The position numbers were made by a program, and so were the translations under genes. The notes beneath the pieces were generated by a model. That model had not been told where the DNA came from and made no database searches. It worked only from the letters and a program-made list of their open reading frames with translations. Shown piece by piece: positions 1 through 5,121 of a stretch of DNA of 5,946 nucleotides. Each line of letters starts with the position of its first letter. The stretch's first letter is position 1. This DNA comes from an uncultured Oscillospiraceae bacterium (GTDB taxonomy: Bacteria > Bacillota > Clostridia > Oscillospirales > Ruminococcaceae). Location: NCBI GenBank assembly GCA_900552845.1, contig USBC01000115.1:1-5946 (forward strand), read 5' to 3'.

Positions 1-5
1 CCCCG

Positions 6-34
6 TTGCCATGTCCGGAAATTTGTGGTAAAAT
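6..34 (+). promoter_or_regulatory. Sigma-A-type promoter with extended -10
   Basis: A -35 hexamer TTGCCA (6-11) is separated by exactly 17 bases from a -10 hexamer TAAAAT (29-34). A TG dinucleotide one base upstream of the -10 (26-27) gives an extended -10 motif. Transcription would start near position 41, leaving a leader of about 90 nt before the ATG at 133. It is the obvious promoter for the two plus-strand genes that follow. Read from sequence only; no expression evidence. Confidence 0.7.
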
Positions 35-44
35 AAGGGGCAAA

Positions 45-69
45 GCAGGAAGCCGTTTTCCCTTCCTGC
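45..69 (+). other. 5' leader stem-loop
   Basis: GCAGGAAG (45-52) and CTTCCTGC (62-69) form a perfect 8-bp stem around a 9-nt loop. It lies within a few bases of the predicted transcription start, so it would sit at the very 5' end of the mRNA. No T tract follows, so it is not a typical terminator. A 5' stem-loop could protect the transcript from 5'-end-dependent decay, but that role is inference. Confidence 0.45.
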
Positions 70-121
70 CGATGGAGTCATTGCCGGAACAAGACAGCGG
101 CACCGCATATGCTCTCTCATC

Positions 122-128
122 GAGGTGA
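122..128 (+). promoter_or_regulatory. RBS deciding the start at 133
   Basis: GAGGTGA lies 4 bases before the ATG at 133. The in-frame ATG at 109 has no purine-rich Shine-Dalgarno sequence in front of it, and it would add eight hydrophilic residues before a normal Met-Ala-Lys-Lys membrane-protein N-terminus. The start at 133 is therefore preferred. Confidence 0.6.
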
Positions 129-132
129 CCAC

Positions 133-726
133 ATGGCAAAGAAAATGATACTGGCTGGTATGCTCTCTCTGGCAGGGACAGCCCTTCTGACTGCTTTATT
201 CCTGAAAACCGCCTGCGGACTGCTGCTTCCCCTTGCCATTACCTTCGGAACAGCCTCCTACCATATCATCATGCGGCTGCTGGTCGGGCTATCGTTTCAG
301 ACTGTGATGCAGAATCGGGCAGATCCCGGCAGACGATGGTACCGGGTCGGCAAGGGTGAAATGGCGATATATGAGGCGCTGAAGATCAAGCGTTGGAAGC
401 GCCGTATGCCCACCTTTGACAACGCACGGTTCAATCCGCAGCTGCACTCATGGGGCGAAATCACACAGGCCATGTGTCAGGCGGAGCTGGTTCACGAAAC
501 GATTGTGGTATTGAGCTTTCTGCCCATCGCAGAGGGGATCTGGTTTGGTATGTATCCGGTATTTATCGTAACCTCCGTTTTGGCTGCCGGATACGACCTG
601 ATGTTTGTCATGATGCAGCGGTACAACCGGCAGCGGATTTTTTCGCTGTTGGCACGCAAAAGGGCATCGGTCGCCTGTCCCGCGCAAACCGCAGAATCAG
701 TCCATGTTCCCCCACCTATCTTGTAA
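133..726 (+). CDS. CrtO-like membrane acyltransferase family protein
   Basis: This 197-residue protein resembles the glycosyl-4,4'-diaponeurosporenoate acyltransferase (CrtO) family of Firmicutes, whose characterised member acylates a glycosylated carotenoid in staphyloxanthin synthesis. Hydrophobic segments lie at about 8-28, 30-57, 122-138 and 140-160, so it is an integral membrane protein. Family-like motifs are a His in the second segment (YHIIMRLL, 42-49), WYRVGKGEMAIYEALKIKRW (69-88), the AELVH block (117-121) and QRYNRQR (162-168). No carotenoid genes are nearby. In Clostridia such homologues are widespread without the pathway, so the substrate is unknown and may be another envelope lipid. 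The tail after about 172 is not membrane-like and probably not conserved. It is followed 45 bases later by the 772 gene on the same strand, probably in one transcript. Family assignment is by motif recall, not by search. Confidence 0.65.
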   Translation: MAKKMILAGMLSLAGTALLTALFLKTACGLLLPLAITFGTASYHIIMRLLVGLSFQTVMQNRADPGRRWYRVGKGEMAIYEALKIKRWKRRMPTFDNARFNPQLHSWGEITQAMCQAELVHETIVVLSFLPIAEGIWFGMYPVFIVTSVLAAGYDLMFVMMQRYNRQRIFSLLARKRASVACPAQTAESVHVPPPIL

Positions 727-771
727 ATCCCCGCCGGAGGCGGAGCCACCATAAATCAAAAGGAGAACACC

Positions 772-1167
772 ATGGATCATGTCAAGCTTGCCGTCAACGG
801 CACCCTCATGCGGGGGCTCCCGCTGGAAAAGAACCTCCTCGATGCCGGCGCCTTCTTCCTGCGGGAAGCCGCCACCGCTCCCTGCTACCGCCTGTGGAGC
901 ATCAATGACAATAACCCCGCCATGCTGCGGGTCAGCCCTGAGGACCCCCATGCCGTCAGCGTTGCGGTAGAGGTGTGGCAGGTGCCCGCCGCCGGGCTTG
1001 CCTCGGTGCTGGTAAAGGAGCCGGAGGGACTCTCGGTCGGCAAGGTCGCCCTCTCCGACGGCGAGGTCGTCCTCGGCGTCATCGGCGAGCCGGAGCTCCT
1101 GCACGGTATGAAGGAGATCTCCTCCTTCGGCGGCTGGCGCAACTACATCGCCTCTCTGGGGCAATAA
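772..1167 (+). CDS. Stand-alone allophanate hydrolase C-terminal-like domain protein
   Basis: This 131-residue soluble protein matches the C-terminal domain of allophanate hydrolase (AtzF/DUR1,2 type), which has a gamma-glutamylcyclotransferase-like fold. Recognisable blocks are LAVNGTLMRGLPL (6-18), TAPCYRLWSI (35-44), VEVWQVP (66-72), LSVGKVALSDGEVVLGVIGEP (87-107) and EISSFGGWRNYI (115-126). In full-length enzymes an N-terminal amidase-signature domain hydrolyses allophanate and this domain is thought to complete a decarboxylation step. Here the amidase domain is absent, and neither urea carboxylase nor another urea-catabolism gene is in view. Length is right for the isolated domain, so it is not a truncated remnant. 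AGGAG at 761-765, 6 bases before the ATG, supports the start. Probably co-transcribed with the upstream membrane protein and ended by the terminator at 1184-1218. Its substrate cannot be told from the sequence. Confidence 0.8.
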   Translation: MDHVKLAVNGTLMRGLPLEKNLLDAGAFFLREAATAPCYRLWSINDNNPAMLRVSPEDPHAVSVAVEVWQVPAAGLASVLVKEPEGLSVGKVALSDGEVVLGVIGEPELLHGMKEISSFGGWRNYIASLGQ

Positions 1168-1183
1168 TCCCGTCACAACCAAA

Positions 1184-1218
1184 ATGATCCGATGGGTCTC
1201 CCCACCGGATCGTTTTTT
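1184..1218. terminator. Bidirectional intrinsic terminator between convergent genes
   Basis: GATCCGATGGG (1186-1196) pairs with CCCACCGGATC (1201-1211) with one A-C mismatch and a 4-nt loop. The stem is followed on the plus strand by a T run at 1213-1218, and A residues at 1181-1184 extend the pairing. On the minus strand the same stem is followed by TTTTGG, so it can also end the GNAT gene, whose stop codon touches it at 1217-1219. It separates the plus-strand operon from the minus-strand genes. Confidence 0.85.
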
Positions 1219-1678
1219 ATTCAATTGACATCACATAAATCTGGCAGGGGTTCCACTCGTCCCACAGGGTCGGGAATACCTCCAGCTCCTTAAAGCCAAG
1301 GCTCCGGTAAAACCGATTGGTGTCATCGTACTCTTTGTATCGTCCCATCTGCACCGTTTTCACCTGCAAAAAGGAATATCCCGCCGCAGCCGCTTCGTCC
1401 CTCGCCGCCGCAAAAAGCGCTCGTCCGCAGCCTCTGCGGTGGTACTCCCGGCAAACGCCCATCACCGCCAGCTCCATCGTATCCCGCCCCGTTTCCTTCA
1501 GGCAAAGAAAGCCGATGACACGCCCTGCCTCCTCCGCAGCAAAGAAGGTCTGCGCTGCGCTGTCTGCTATGTATTCCTCCCGTGCCTGCGGAATGCCGAA
1601 CCACTCCGGCAGTGCCTCCAGCACCTGCCGCGCAATGGTTTTCTTCTCCTCTGCTGCCGTCACCTTGTAAATATTCAT
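1217..1678 (-). CDS. GNAT family N-acetyltransferase
   Basis: This 153-residue protein is a single-domain GNAT acetyltransferase that would transfer an acetyl group from acetyl-CoA to an amine. The acetyl-CoA pyrophosphate-binding motif A is visible as VMGVCREYHRRGCGRAL (72-88), with H80-R-R-G-C-G85 standing for the usual [QR]xxGxG. The motif B signature FYRSLGF (123-129) contains the conserved Tyr124 often used as general acid. WFGIP (26-30) near the N-terminus and FPTLWDEWNPCQIYVMSI (135-152) at the C-terminus are familiar from a Firmicutes subgroup of unknown substrate. A GGGGG-type ribosome binding site (1685-1689) lies 6 bases before the ATG. It starts 50 bases after the lipoprotein stop with no convincing terminator between, so the two may share a transcript. 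Ends at the bidirectional terminator. Confidence 0.85.
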   Translation of the reverse strand: MNIYKVTAAEEKKTIARQVLEALPEWFGIPQAREEYIADSAAQTFFAAEEAGRVIGFLCLKETGRDTMELAVMGVCREYHRRGCGRALFAAARDEAAAAGYSFLQVKTVQMGRYKEYDDTNRFYRSLGFKELEVFPTLWDEWNPCQIYVMSIE

Positions 1679-1728
1679 CTTTATCCCCCTTCAAAAGCCG
1701 CTCGGTAAAAGCACGCTGCGGGGCTGTT

Positions 1729-2637
1729 TTACTGCTCTGCGGGTGTGCCTGCCGCAAATCTCGCCATCTCAATTAAGGTATCAAACAACCGCAGGCTCTG
1801 GTTTTGGAACGCGGTAAAATCGACCGCCATGACCTTGTCGTTCTTTACCGCTGCCACCACCTTGTACTCATAGCTTTGCTTCACCGTCTCCACCTCGTCC
1901 GCCTCGGCACAGAAAATCACGTCCGGCTCCAGCGCTGCCAATTCGCTTTCGGGATATAGCCAGTCGGTGTATTCCGCCCCGCTGCAATGAAAGCCCACCT
2001 GCTCCAGCAGCTTACCCTCCAGCGTATCGCCTGTCGCCATGCGGTAGGGGTAGGAGATCAATAGCGTCGCATCGGGTGCAGTCTCTCGTCCGGCAGCTGA
2101 AAGCGCAGCAGCAGCCTCCGCCAGCTTGGTATCGATCATCGTCCCGATGGCGTCCGCCTCGGCACCGCCGGTCACATTGCCTGCCAGCGCCATGCCCAGC
2201 GCCCTGTAATTCTGCTTAATCCCATCTACCGTGGCAGCGCGGGGCAGCACCAATACCTGTGCTCCCGCCTGCTGCAGCTCCAACAGTATACTCTCGGTGG
2301 GCTGCACGGTGCACAGCACCAGTTGGGCACCGCTTGCCTTTATCTTGTCCACATCGGGCTGATAGGCACTGCCCATACGGGGCTTTGCCGCTGCCACCGG
2401 GGTCGTGCAATATTCGCTAACGCCGACCAGCCGGTCTGCATAGCCCAGATCATAGATCATTTCGGTCGTTGCGGGAGAAAGAGAGACCACCGCAGCAGGG
2501 GCTTCGGTCAAGGTCACGCTGCCCACCGTCACCGGAAATTCAGGATCCGGTTCAGGATCCGGTTCAATGGGCTGATTATTGCAGCCCATCGCCAGCGTCA
2601 TCAGCAGGGCAGCGGCAATCGCCAATATTTTTTTCAT
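1729..2637 (-). CDS. ABC transporter substrate-binding lipoprotein (BtuF/FepB-like)
   Basis: This 302-residue extracytoplasmic lipoprotein has a lysine-containing hydrophobic signal peptide (MKKILAIAAALLMTLAMGC) with the likely lipidated Cys at 19. A short acidic-proline linker (EPDPEPDPE, 25-33) follows. The mature part is a class III (TroA/BtuF-like) binding protein: VVSLSPATTEMIYDLGYADR (50-69), VGVSEYC (71-77), KPRMGSAYQPDVDKIKASGAQLVL (85-108), and a C-terminal lobe from about 187. Such proteins deliver cobalamin, haem or ferric siderophores to an ABC permease. No permease or ATPase gene is adjacent, so it is an orphan here and the ligand cannot be assigned. The reading frame stays open upstream to 2805, but the ATG at 2637 is chosen because a good Shine-Dalgarno and a normal signal peptide begin there. 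A near-consensus promoter lies just upstream. Confidence 0.85.
   Translation of the reverse strand: MKKILAIAAALLMTLAMGCNNQPIEPDPEPDPEFPVTVGSVTLTEAPAAVVSLSPATTEMIYDLGYADRLVGVSEYCTTPVAAAKPRMGSAYQPDVDKIKASGAQLVLCTVQPTESILLELQQAGAQVLVLPRAATVDGIKQNYRALGMALAGNVTGGAEADAIGTMIDTKLAEAAAALSAAGRETAPDATLLISYPYRMATGDTLEGKLLEQVGFHCSGAEYTDWLYPESELAALEPDVIFCAEADEVETVKQSYEYKVVAAVKNDKVMAVDFTAFQNQSLRLFDTLIEMARFAAGTPAEQ
2539..2566. repeat. 12-bp tandem repeat in lipoprotein linker
   Basis: TTCAGGATCCGG occurs twice in perfect tandem (2539-2550, 2551-2562), followed by a partial third unit TTCA. On the coding strand it encodes the Glu-Pro-Asp-Pro repeats of the linker between the lipidated Cys and the binding domain. 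Unit length is a multiple of three, so copy-number changes would lengthen or shorten the tether without a frameshift. Confidence 0.8.
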
Positions 2638-2647
2638 TTTCTCATTT

Positions 2648-2653
2648 CCTCCC
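2648..2653 (-). promoter_or_regulatory. RBS deciding lipoprotein start
   Basis: GGGAGG on the minus strand lies 10 bases before the ATG at 2637. This selects the 302-residue start over the longer open frame reaching 2805, whose extra 56 residues run through the promoter and look non-coding. Confidence 0.75.
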
Positions 2654-2673
2654 TTGGTGTGGTCTCTATTCTC

Positions 2674-2702
2674 ATTGTACCCGCTTTTGCCCCGCTTTTC
2701 AA
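2674..2702 (-). promoter_or_regulatory. Sigma-A-type promoter of the lipoprotein gene, with spacer repeat
   Basis: On the minus strand TTGAAA (2697-2702) and TACAAT (2674-2679) are separated by exactly 17 bases. Transcription would start near 2667, giving a leader of about 30 nt. The nine bases AAAAGCGGG occur twice (2691-2699 and 2680-2688) with an 11-bp period. The repeats lie between and against the two hexamers, where a regulator bound on one helix face would block RNA polymerase. The hexamers are strong evidence; the operator reading is inference. Confidence 0.75.
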
Positions 2703-2867
2703 ATGAACTTTGTATGAACGCGCTGGGAAAAACCGGTAAAGCCGGGCTTTCCTGCGCCGCCCCGTGCGGAACAGGCTCCATTTCCTTTTTGCAGCATTTC
2801 ATCAAATTATGCCATTCGTTTTCTTCCGATATGCTCCCGCCGCAGGTCTCGGCAGGAGGGAAGCTAC

Positions 2868-2952
2868 CGGGCGCAGCCCGCTCCGGCTCCGCCGGAGCCG
2901 ACGGTCGGCAGACCGTCGCGACCGCCCCGCGGGACGGTCGGGGCTGCGCCCC
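2868..2952. repeat. Cluster of five G+C-rich hairpins
   Basis: Five inverted repeats follow one another almost without gaps: CGGGC-GCA-GCCCG (2868-2880), CTCCGGC-TCC-GCCGGAG (2881-2897), CGACGGTC-GGCA-GACCGTCG (2899-2918), an imperfect CGACCG/CGGTCG palindrome (2919-2940), and GGGGC-TGC-GCCCC (2940-2952). CGGTC/GACCG segments in the third and fourth units could also pair with each other, so alternative folds exist. The cluster lies 30 bases beyond the dusB stop codon, between dusB and the lipoprotein promoter. No open reading frame of coding character and no T tract is seen. It resembles intergenic palindromic elements; the function is unknown. Confidence 0.7.
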
Positions 2953-2982
2953 TGCCCCCTCGGCACATCTTTTTGCAGGGAA

Positions 2983-3969
2983 TCACACCGGCTTTTGTTC
3001 CGGTTCCTCTGCGGTCTTTACCACGTCCTCCGCCAGCCGCTTGATGTCGTCCAGCGTCTCCAGCTCGCCGGCACGCCGCCGCAGCTGCGCTGCGCCCCGC
3101 ACCCCGCTGATATACCAGCCGCAATGCTTGCGTGCCTCATGACTGGCAACCCGCTCCCCCTTGTACTGCACCGCCAGCGTCATCTGCTCCACCATCAATG
3201 CCATGCGCTCCGCCAGCGTAGGGGTTGGCTCATAGCTGCCGGTCTCCAGGTACTGCCGCACCTGCCGGAATAGCCAAGGCGCCCCCAGTGCCCCTCTTCC
3301 GATCATCACCAGGTCGCAGCCGGCAGCCTCGTACAGCGCTTTGGCGGTCTCAGGGCTTACCACATCGCCGTTGCCGATAACCGGAATAGAGACGGCGTTT
3401 TTCACCTGCCGAATGATCTCCCAGTCCACCGGCGGGGCATACATCTGCTTTCTCGTTCTGCCATGAACCGTCACGGCGTCCGCTCCGGCAGCCTCCGCCA
3501 TCTGTGCAAATTCCACGGCATTTATATGCTCGTCGTCCCAGCCCTTGCGGAACTTGACCGTCACCGGAATGCTGCTTGCCGCCTTTACCGCCCGAATGAT
3601 CTGCCCGGCACGGTCGGGATCCAGCATTAAGGCGCTGCCGCTGCGGTTTCCGGCAATTTTTGGGGCAGGGCACCCCATGTTGATATCCAGCCATGCCGGA
3701 GAATAACGCTGTGCCAGCTCGGCAGCCCGTGCCATCGGCTCCGCCTCGTCCCCGAAAAGCTGAATGGCGCAGGGCATTTCCCGTTCCCCAATCTCCATCA
3801 ACTCGGCGCTTTTGCGGCTGCCCTGCACCAGCCCCTTGCAGCTCACCATTTCGCCTACCGAAGCCACCGCCCCATAGCGCATACAAAGCTCCCTCAGCGC
3901 TCTGTCGGAGACGCCCGCCATCGGCGCCAGCATCGCATAGGCGGGCAGTTCCAGCATTCCCAGTTTCAT
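2983..3969 (-). CDS. dusB: tRNA-dihydrouridine synthase DusB
   Basis: This 328-residue cytosolic flavoenzyme reduces specific uridines in the tRNA D-loop to dihydrouridine, using FMN and NAD(P)H. The TIM-barrel signatures are complete and in order: LAPMAGVSD (14-22), QLFG (70-73), LDINMGCPAPKI (94-105) with the catalytic Cys at 100, GSALM (111-115), VTVKFRKGWD, VTVHGRTRKQMY, IPVIGNGDV, GRGALGAPWLF, and the RNA-binding region with ARKHCGWYISG. Length is normal for the family. AGGAG (3977-3981) lies 7 bases before the ATG, and a near-consensus promoter lies 31 bases upstream. The gene therefore appears to be its own transcription unit rather than part of the nus/fis-type operons known elsewhere. 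The G+C-rich hairpin cluster begins shortly after its stop. Confidence 0.95.
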   Translation of the reverse strand: MKLGMLELPAYAMLAPMAGVSDRALRELCMRYGAVASVGEMVSCKGLVQGSRKSAELMEIGEREMPCAIQLFGDEAEPMARAAELAQRYSPAWLDINMGCPAPKIAGNRSGSALMLDPDRAGQIIRAVKAASSIPVTVKFRKGWDDEHINAVEFAQMAEAAGADAVTVHGRTRKQMYAPPVDWEIIRQVKNAVSIPVIGNGDVVSPETAKALYEAAGCDLVMIGRGALGAPWLFRQVRQYLETGSYEPTPTLAERMALMVEQMTLAVQYKGERVASHEARKHCGWYISGVRGAAQLRRRAGELETLDDIKRLAEDVVKTAEEPEQKPV

Positions 3970-3999
3970 TCTCTCGCTCCTCTCGCGGTCATTCGCCTT

Positions 4000-4028
4000 A
4001 TTGTAGCAGATTTCGCCGATCCCGTCAA
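4000..4028 (-). promoter_or_regulatory. Sigma-A-type promoter of dusB
   Basis: On the minus strand TTGACG (4023-4028) and TACAAT (4000-4005) are 17 bases apart, each one mismatch from consensus. The start site would be near 3993, giving a leader of only about 24 nt before the dusB ATG. No operator-like symmetry is evident, which suggests constitutive expression. Confidence 0.8.
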
Positions 4029-4164
4029 AGCGGCGATGGCGGTTTCCCCCTCGGCAGATGGCTTTTCCCCTTGCGGCTCGTCCCGTTTTGGCTGCAGGCT
4101 TTACTGCCTTTTTGAAGCGCCTTGAGGGTGCGCAAGGTCGGTGCAGGAGCTTCCTCCGCTCATC

Positions 4165-4244
4165 GGCGCCCCGCAGGGGCGGGGGCTGCGCCGCCGCAAC
4201 GGGCGAAGCCCGTAACAGTGCGAAGCACTGCCCTGCGGGGCGCC
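4165..4244. repeat. Cloverleaf-like inverted repeat with two GCGAAGC mini-hairpins
   Basis: A perfect 14-bp inverted repeat, GGCGCCCCGCAGGG (4165-4178) and CCCTGCGGGGCGCC (4231-4244), encloses 52 bases. Inside are two perfect 6-bp hairpins with GAA triloops: ACGGGC-GAA-GCCCGT (4199-4213) and CAGTGC-GAA-GCACTG (4216-4230). A weaker GC-rich stem around TGC lies at 4180-4197. Folded, it gives a closed multi-arm junction. Both small hairpins contain GCGAAGC, known as an exceptionally stable single-stranded DNA mini-hairpin. It lies between the amidase and dusB and is not coding. It may be a copy of a dispersed intergenic element; mechanism and function are unknown. Confidence 0.8.
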
Positions 4245-4291
4245 CTGCGCCAGCCTTGCCTTCTGCTTTCCGCCGGTGCCGGGTGCCGGGT

Positions 4292-4433
4292 CGGGGGGGG
4301 CGCCGGGGGGGGGGGGGCGCCCCCCCCCCCCCCCCCCCGGGGGGGGCCCCCCCCCCCCCCCGCCGGGGGGGGGGGGGGGCCGGGGGGGGGGGGGGCCGCC
4401 CGCGGCCCCGTGGGGGGGGTGGGCCCCGGGGGG
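4292..4433. other. G/C homopolymer tract, probable sequence artefact
   Basis: Positions 4292-4410 contain no A or T at all, and most of the stretch is runs: G8 (4293-4300), G13 (4305-4317), C19 (4320-4338), G8 (4339-4346), C15 (4347-4361), G15 (4365-4379) and G14 (4382-4395). It continues with G8 (4412-4419) and G6 (4428-4433). Nothing elsewhere in the genes looks like this. The pattern fits low-signal base calls, such as dark-cycle G calls in two-colour chemistry read from both strands through a strong hairpin and then assembled. The true sequence and length here should be treated as unknown. Any open frames across it are meaningless. Confidence 0.75.
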
Positions 4434-4441
4434 CCTTGCCG

Positions 4442-4472
4442 CGGCTGCCGTGGAGCGCCCCTTGCGCAGCCG
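4442..4472. other. Stem-loop downstream of the amidase stop
   Basis: CGGCTGC (4442-4448) and GCAGCCG (4466-4472) form a perfect 7-bp stem with a 17-nt G+C-rich interior. It begins 8 bases past the amidase stop on the minus strand. No T run follows in that direction, so it would be a poor intrinsic terminator; it could mark the mRNA 3' end or be the edge of the G+C-rich element. Confidence 0.4.
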
Positions 4473-4479
4473 ATTTCCC

Positions 4480-5121
4480 TTACTCCGCTTCCTCCGTCAG
4501 CAGAGCTTGCAGCTTTTCCAGCAGCGAACGGTATTTCTGCTGCCATGGGTCGGCAGTCTGCGGCGGCTGGTAGCTTACCCCATACCACCGGCATACTGCT
4601 TTGGCCAGCGCTTCGGCAATGGCTGACTTATTCTCCACCAGCCATGCGGCGTCGGCGGCATTATCGTGGAATGCCAACTCCGGGTAAACCGACAGCATCG
4701 GCGTGCTGTTGATTTCGTAGAAGGTGGTATTGCTGCGCACACCGCGGTCGGTTTTGCCGGGGTAAATCTCCATCAGCGCCTCATAGGTCATCTGGCAGGC
4801 GCGCCAGCTTACCCCCTCGGGGCTGCCGTAGGCAAGCACCTCCGGTCCCCGAGCCGTCCCCTCCTGCAGGGTGGCGGTGCTGGCATTGGTGTGGATCGGC
4901 AGGTAGTAGTCGGCGCCCCAAAGGATCGCCTCTGCTACTCTTTGCCTCAGGGTAGCCGCAGGCTGCGCCAGCTTTGCCGCAAAGCCGCAGCGGGTCAGGG
5001 CATCGACGGTCAATTCGGCAATGCGGGTGGTCATATCATGCTCGTAGCAGCCGGGCTGCCCAAAGTAGGGCCCATGCGGAGCAGGGCGGCGCTCCGGTGA
5101 GAGATAGATTTTTTTCGCCAT
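4480..5121 (-). CDS. N-acetylmuramoyl-L-alanine amidase (Amidase_3-like)
   Basis: This 213-residue zinc amidase would cleave the bond between N-acetylmuramic acid and L-alanine in peptidoglycan. Counting from the ATG at 5121, visible family blocks are KKIYLSPERR (3-12), CYEHDM (25-30) with likely zinc ligand Glu27, YLPIHTNAS (73-81) with zinc ligand His77, and TDRGVRSNTTFYEINSTPM (124-142). YPELAFHDN (146-154) carries the probable catalytic Glu148. The usual first Gly-His-Gly-Gly motif is replaced by SPERR, as I recall from a clostridial/phage subgroup (YLSPS..). No signal peptide and no cell-wall-binding domain are present; the tail (about 192-209) is a short amphipathic, coiled-coil-like helix. 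The upstream gene is holin-like and overlaps it, suggesting a translationally coupled lysis pair. The ATG at 5121 is preferred over the adjacent one at 5124 on RBS spacing. Confidence 0.85.
   Translation of the reverse strand: MAKKIYLSPERRPAPHGPYFGQPGCYEHDMTTRIAELTVDALTRCGFAAKLAQPAATLRQRVAEAILWGADYYLPIHTNASTATLQEGTARGPEVLAYGSPEGVSWRACQMTYEALMEIYPGKTDRGVRSNTTFYEINSTPMLSVYPELAFHDNAADAAWLVENKSAIAEALAKAVCRWYGVSYQPPQTADPWQQKYRSLLEKLQALLTEEAE

Noticed and set aside
1705..1732. GTAAAA/TTTTAC inverted repeat between the lipoprotein and GNAT genes as a terminator
   Set aside because: Only 6 A/T-rich pairs with a large loop and no T run after it on the minus strand; too weak to separate the two genes.
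2638..2673. Cobalamin riboswitch upstream of the BtuF-like gene
   Set aside because: The predicted leader is about 30 nt, far too short, and no B12-box-like sequence is seen.
2638..2805. N-terminal extension of the lipoprotein frame to an ATG at 2805
   Set aside because: It would run through the predicted promoter and RBS and bury the signal peptide 56 residues inside the protein.
2785..2978. CTTTTTGCAG at 2785-2794 and 2969-2978 flanking the hairpin cluster, like a target-site duplication
   Set aside because: The same 10-mer occurs again in reverse orientation inside the GNAT gene (around 1364-1373), and the repeats do not abut the hairpin cluster, so chance is more likely.
4096..4113. AGGC-TTTACT-GCCT followed by TTTT on the plus strand, terminator-like
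   Set aside because: A 4-bp stem is too short and no plus-strand gene precedes it.
4058..4712. Long open frames across the G/C tract on both strands, coding Pro/Gly-rich proteins
   Set aside because: They exist only because poly-G/poly-C lacks stop codons; composition is glycine/proline homopolymer and the tract is probably artefactual.
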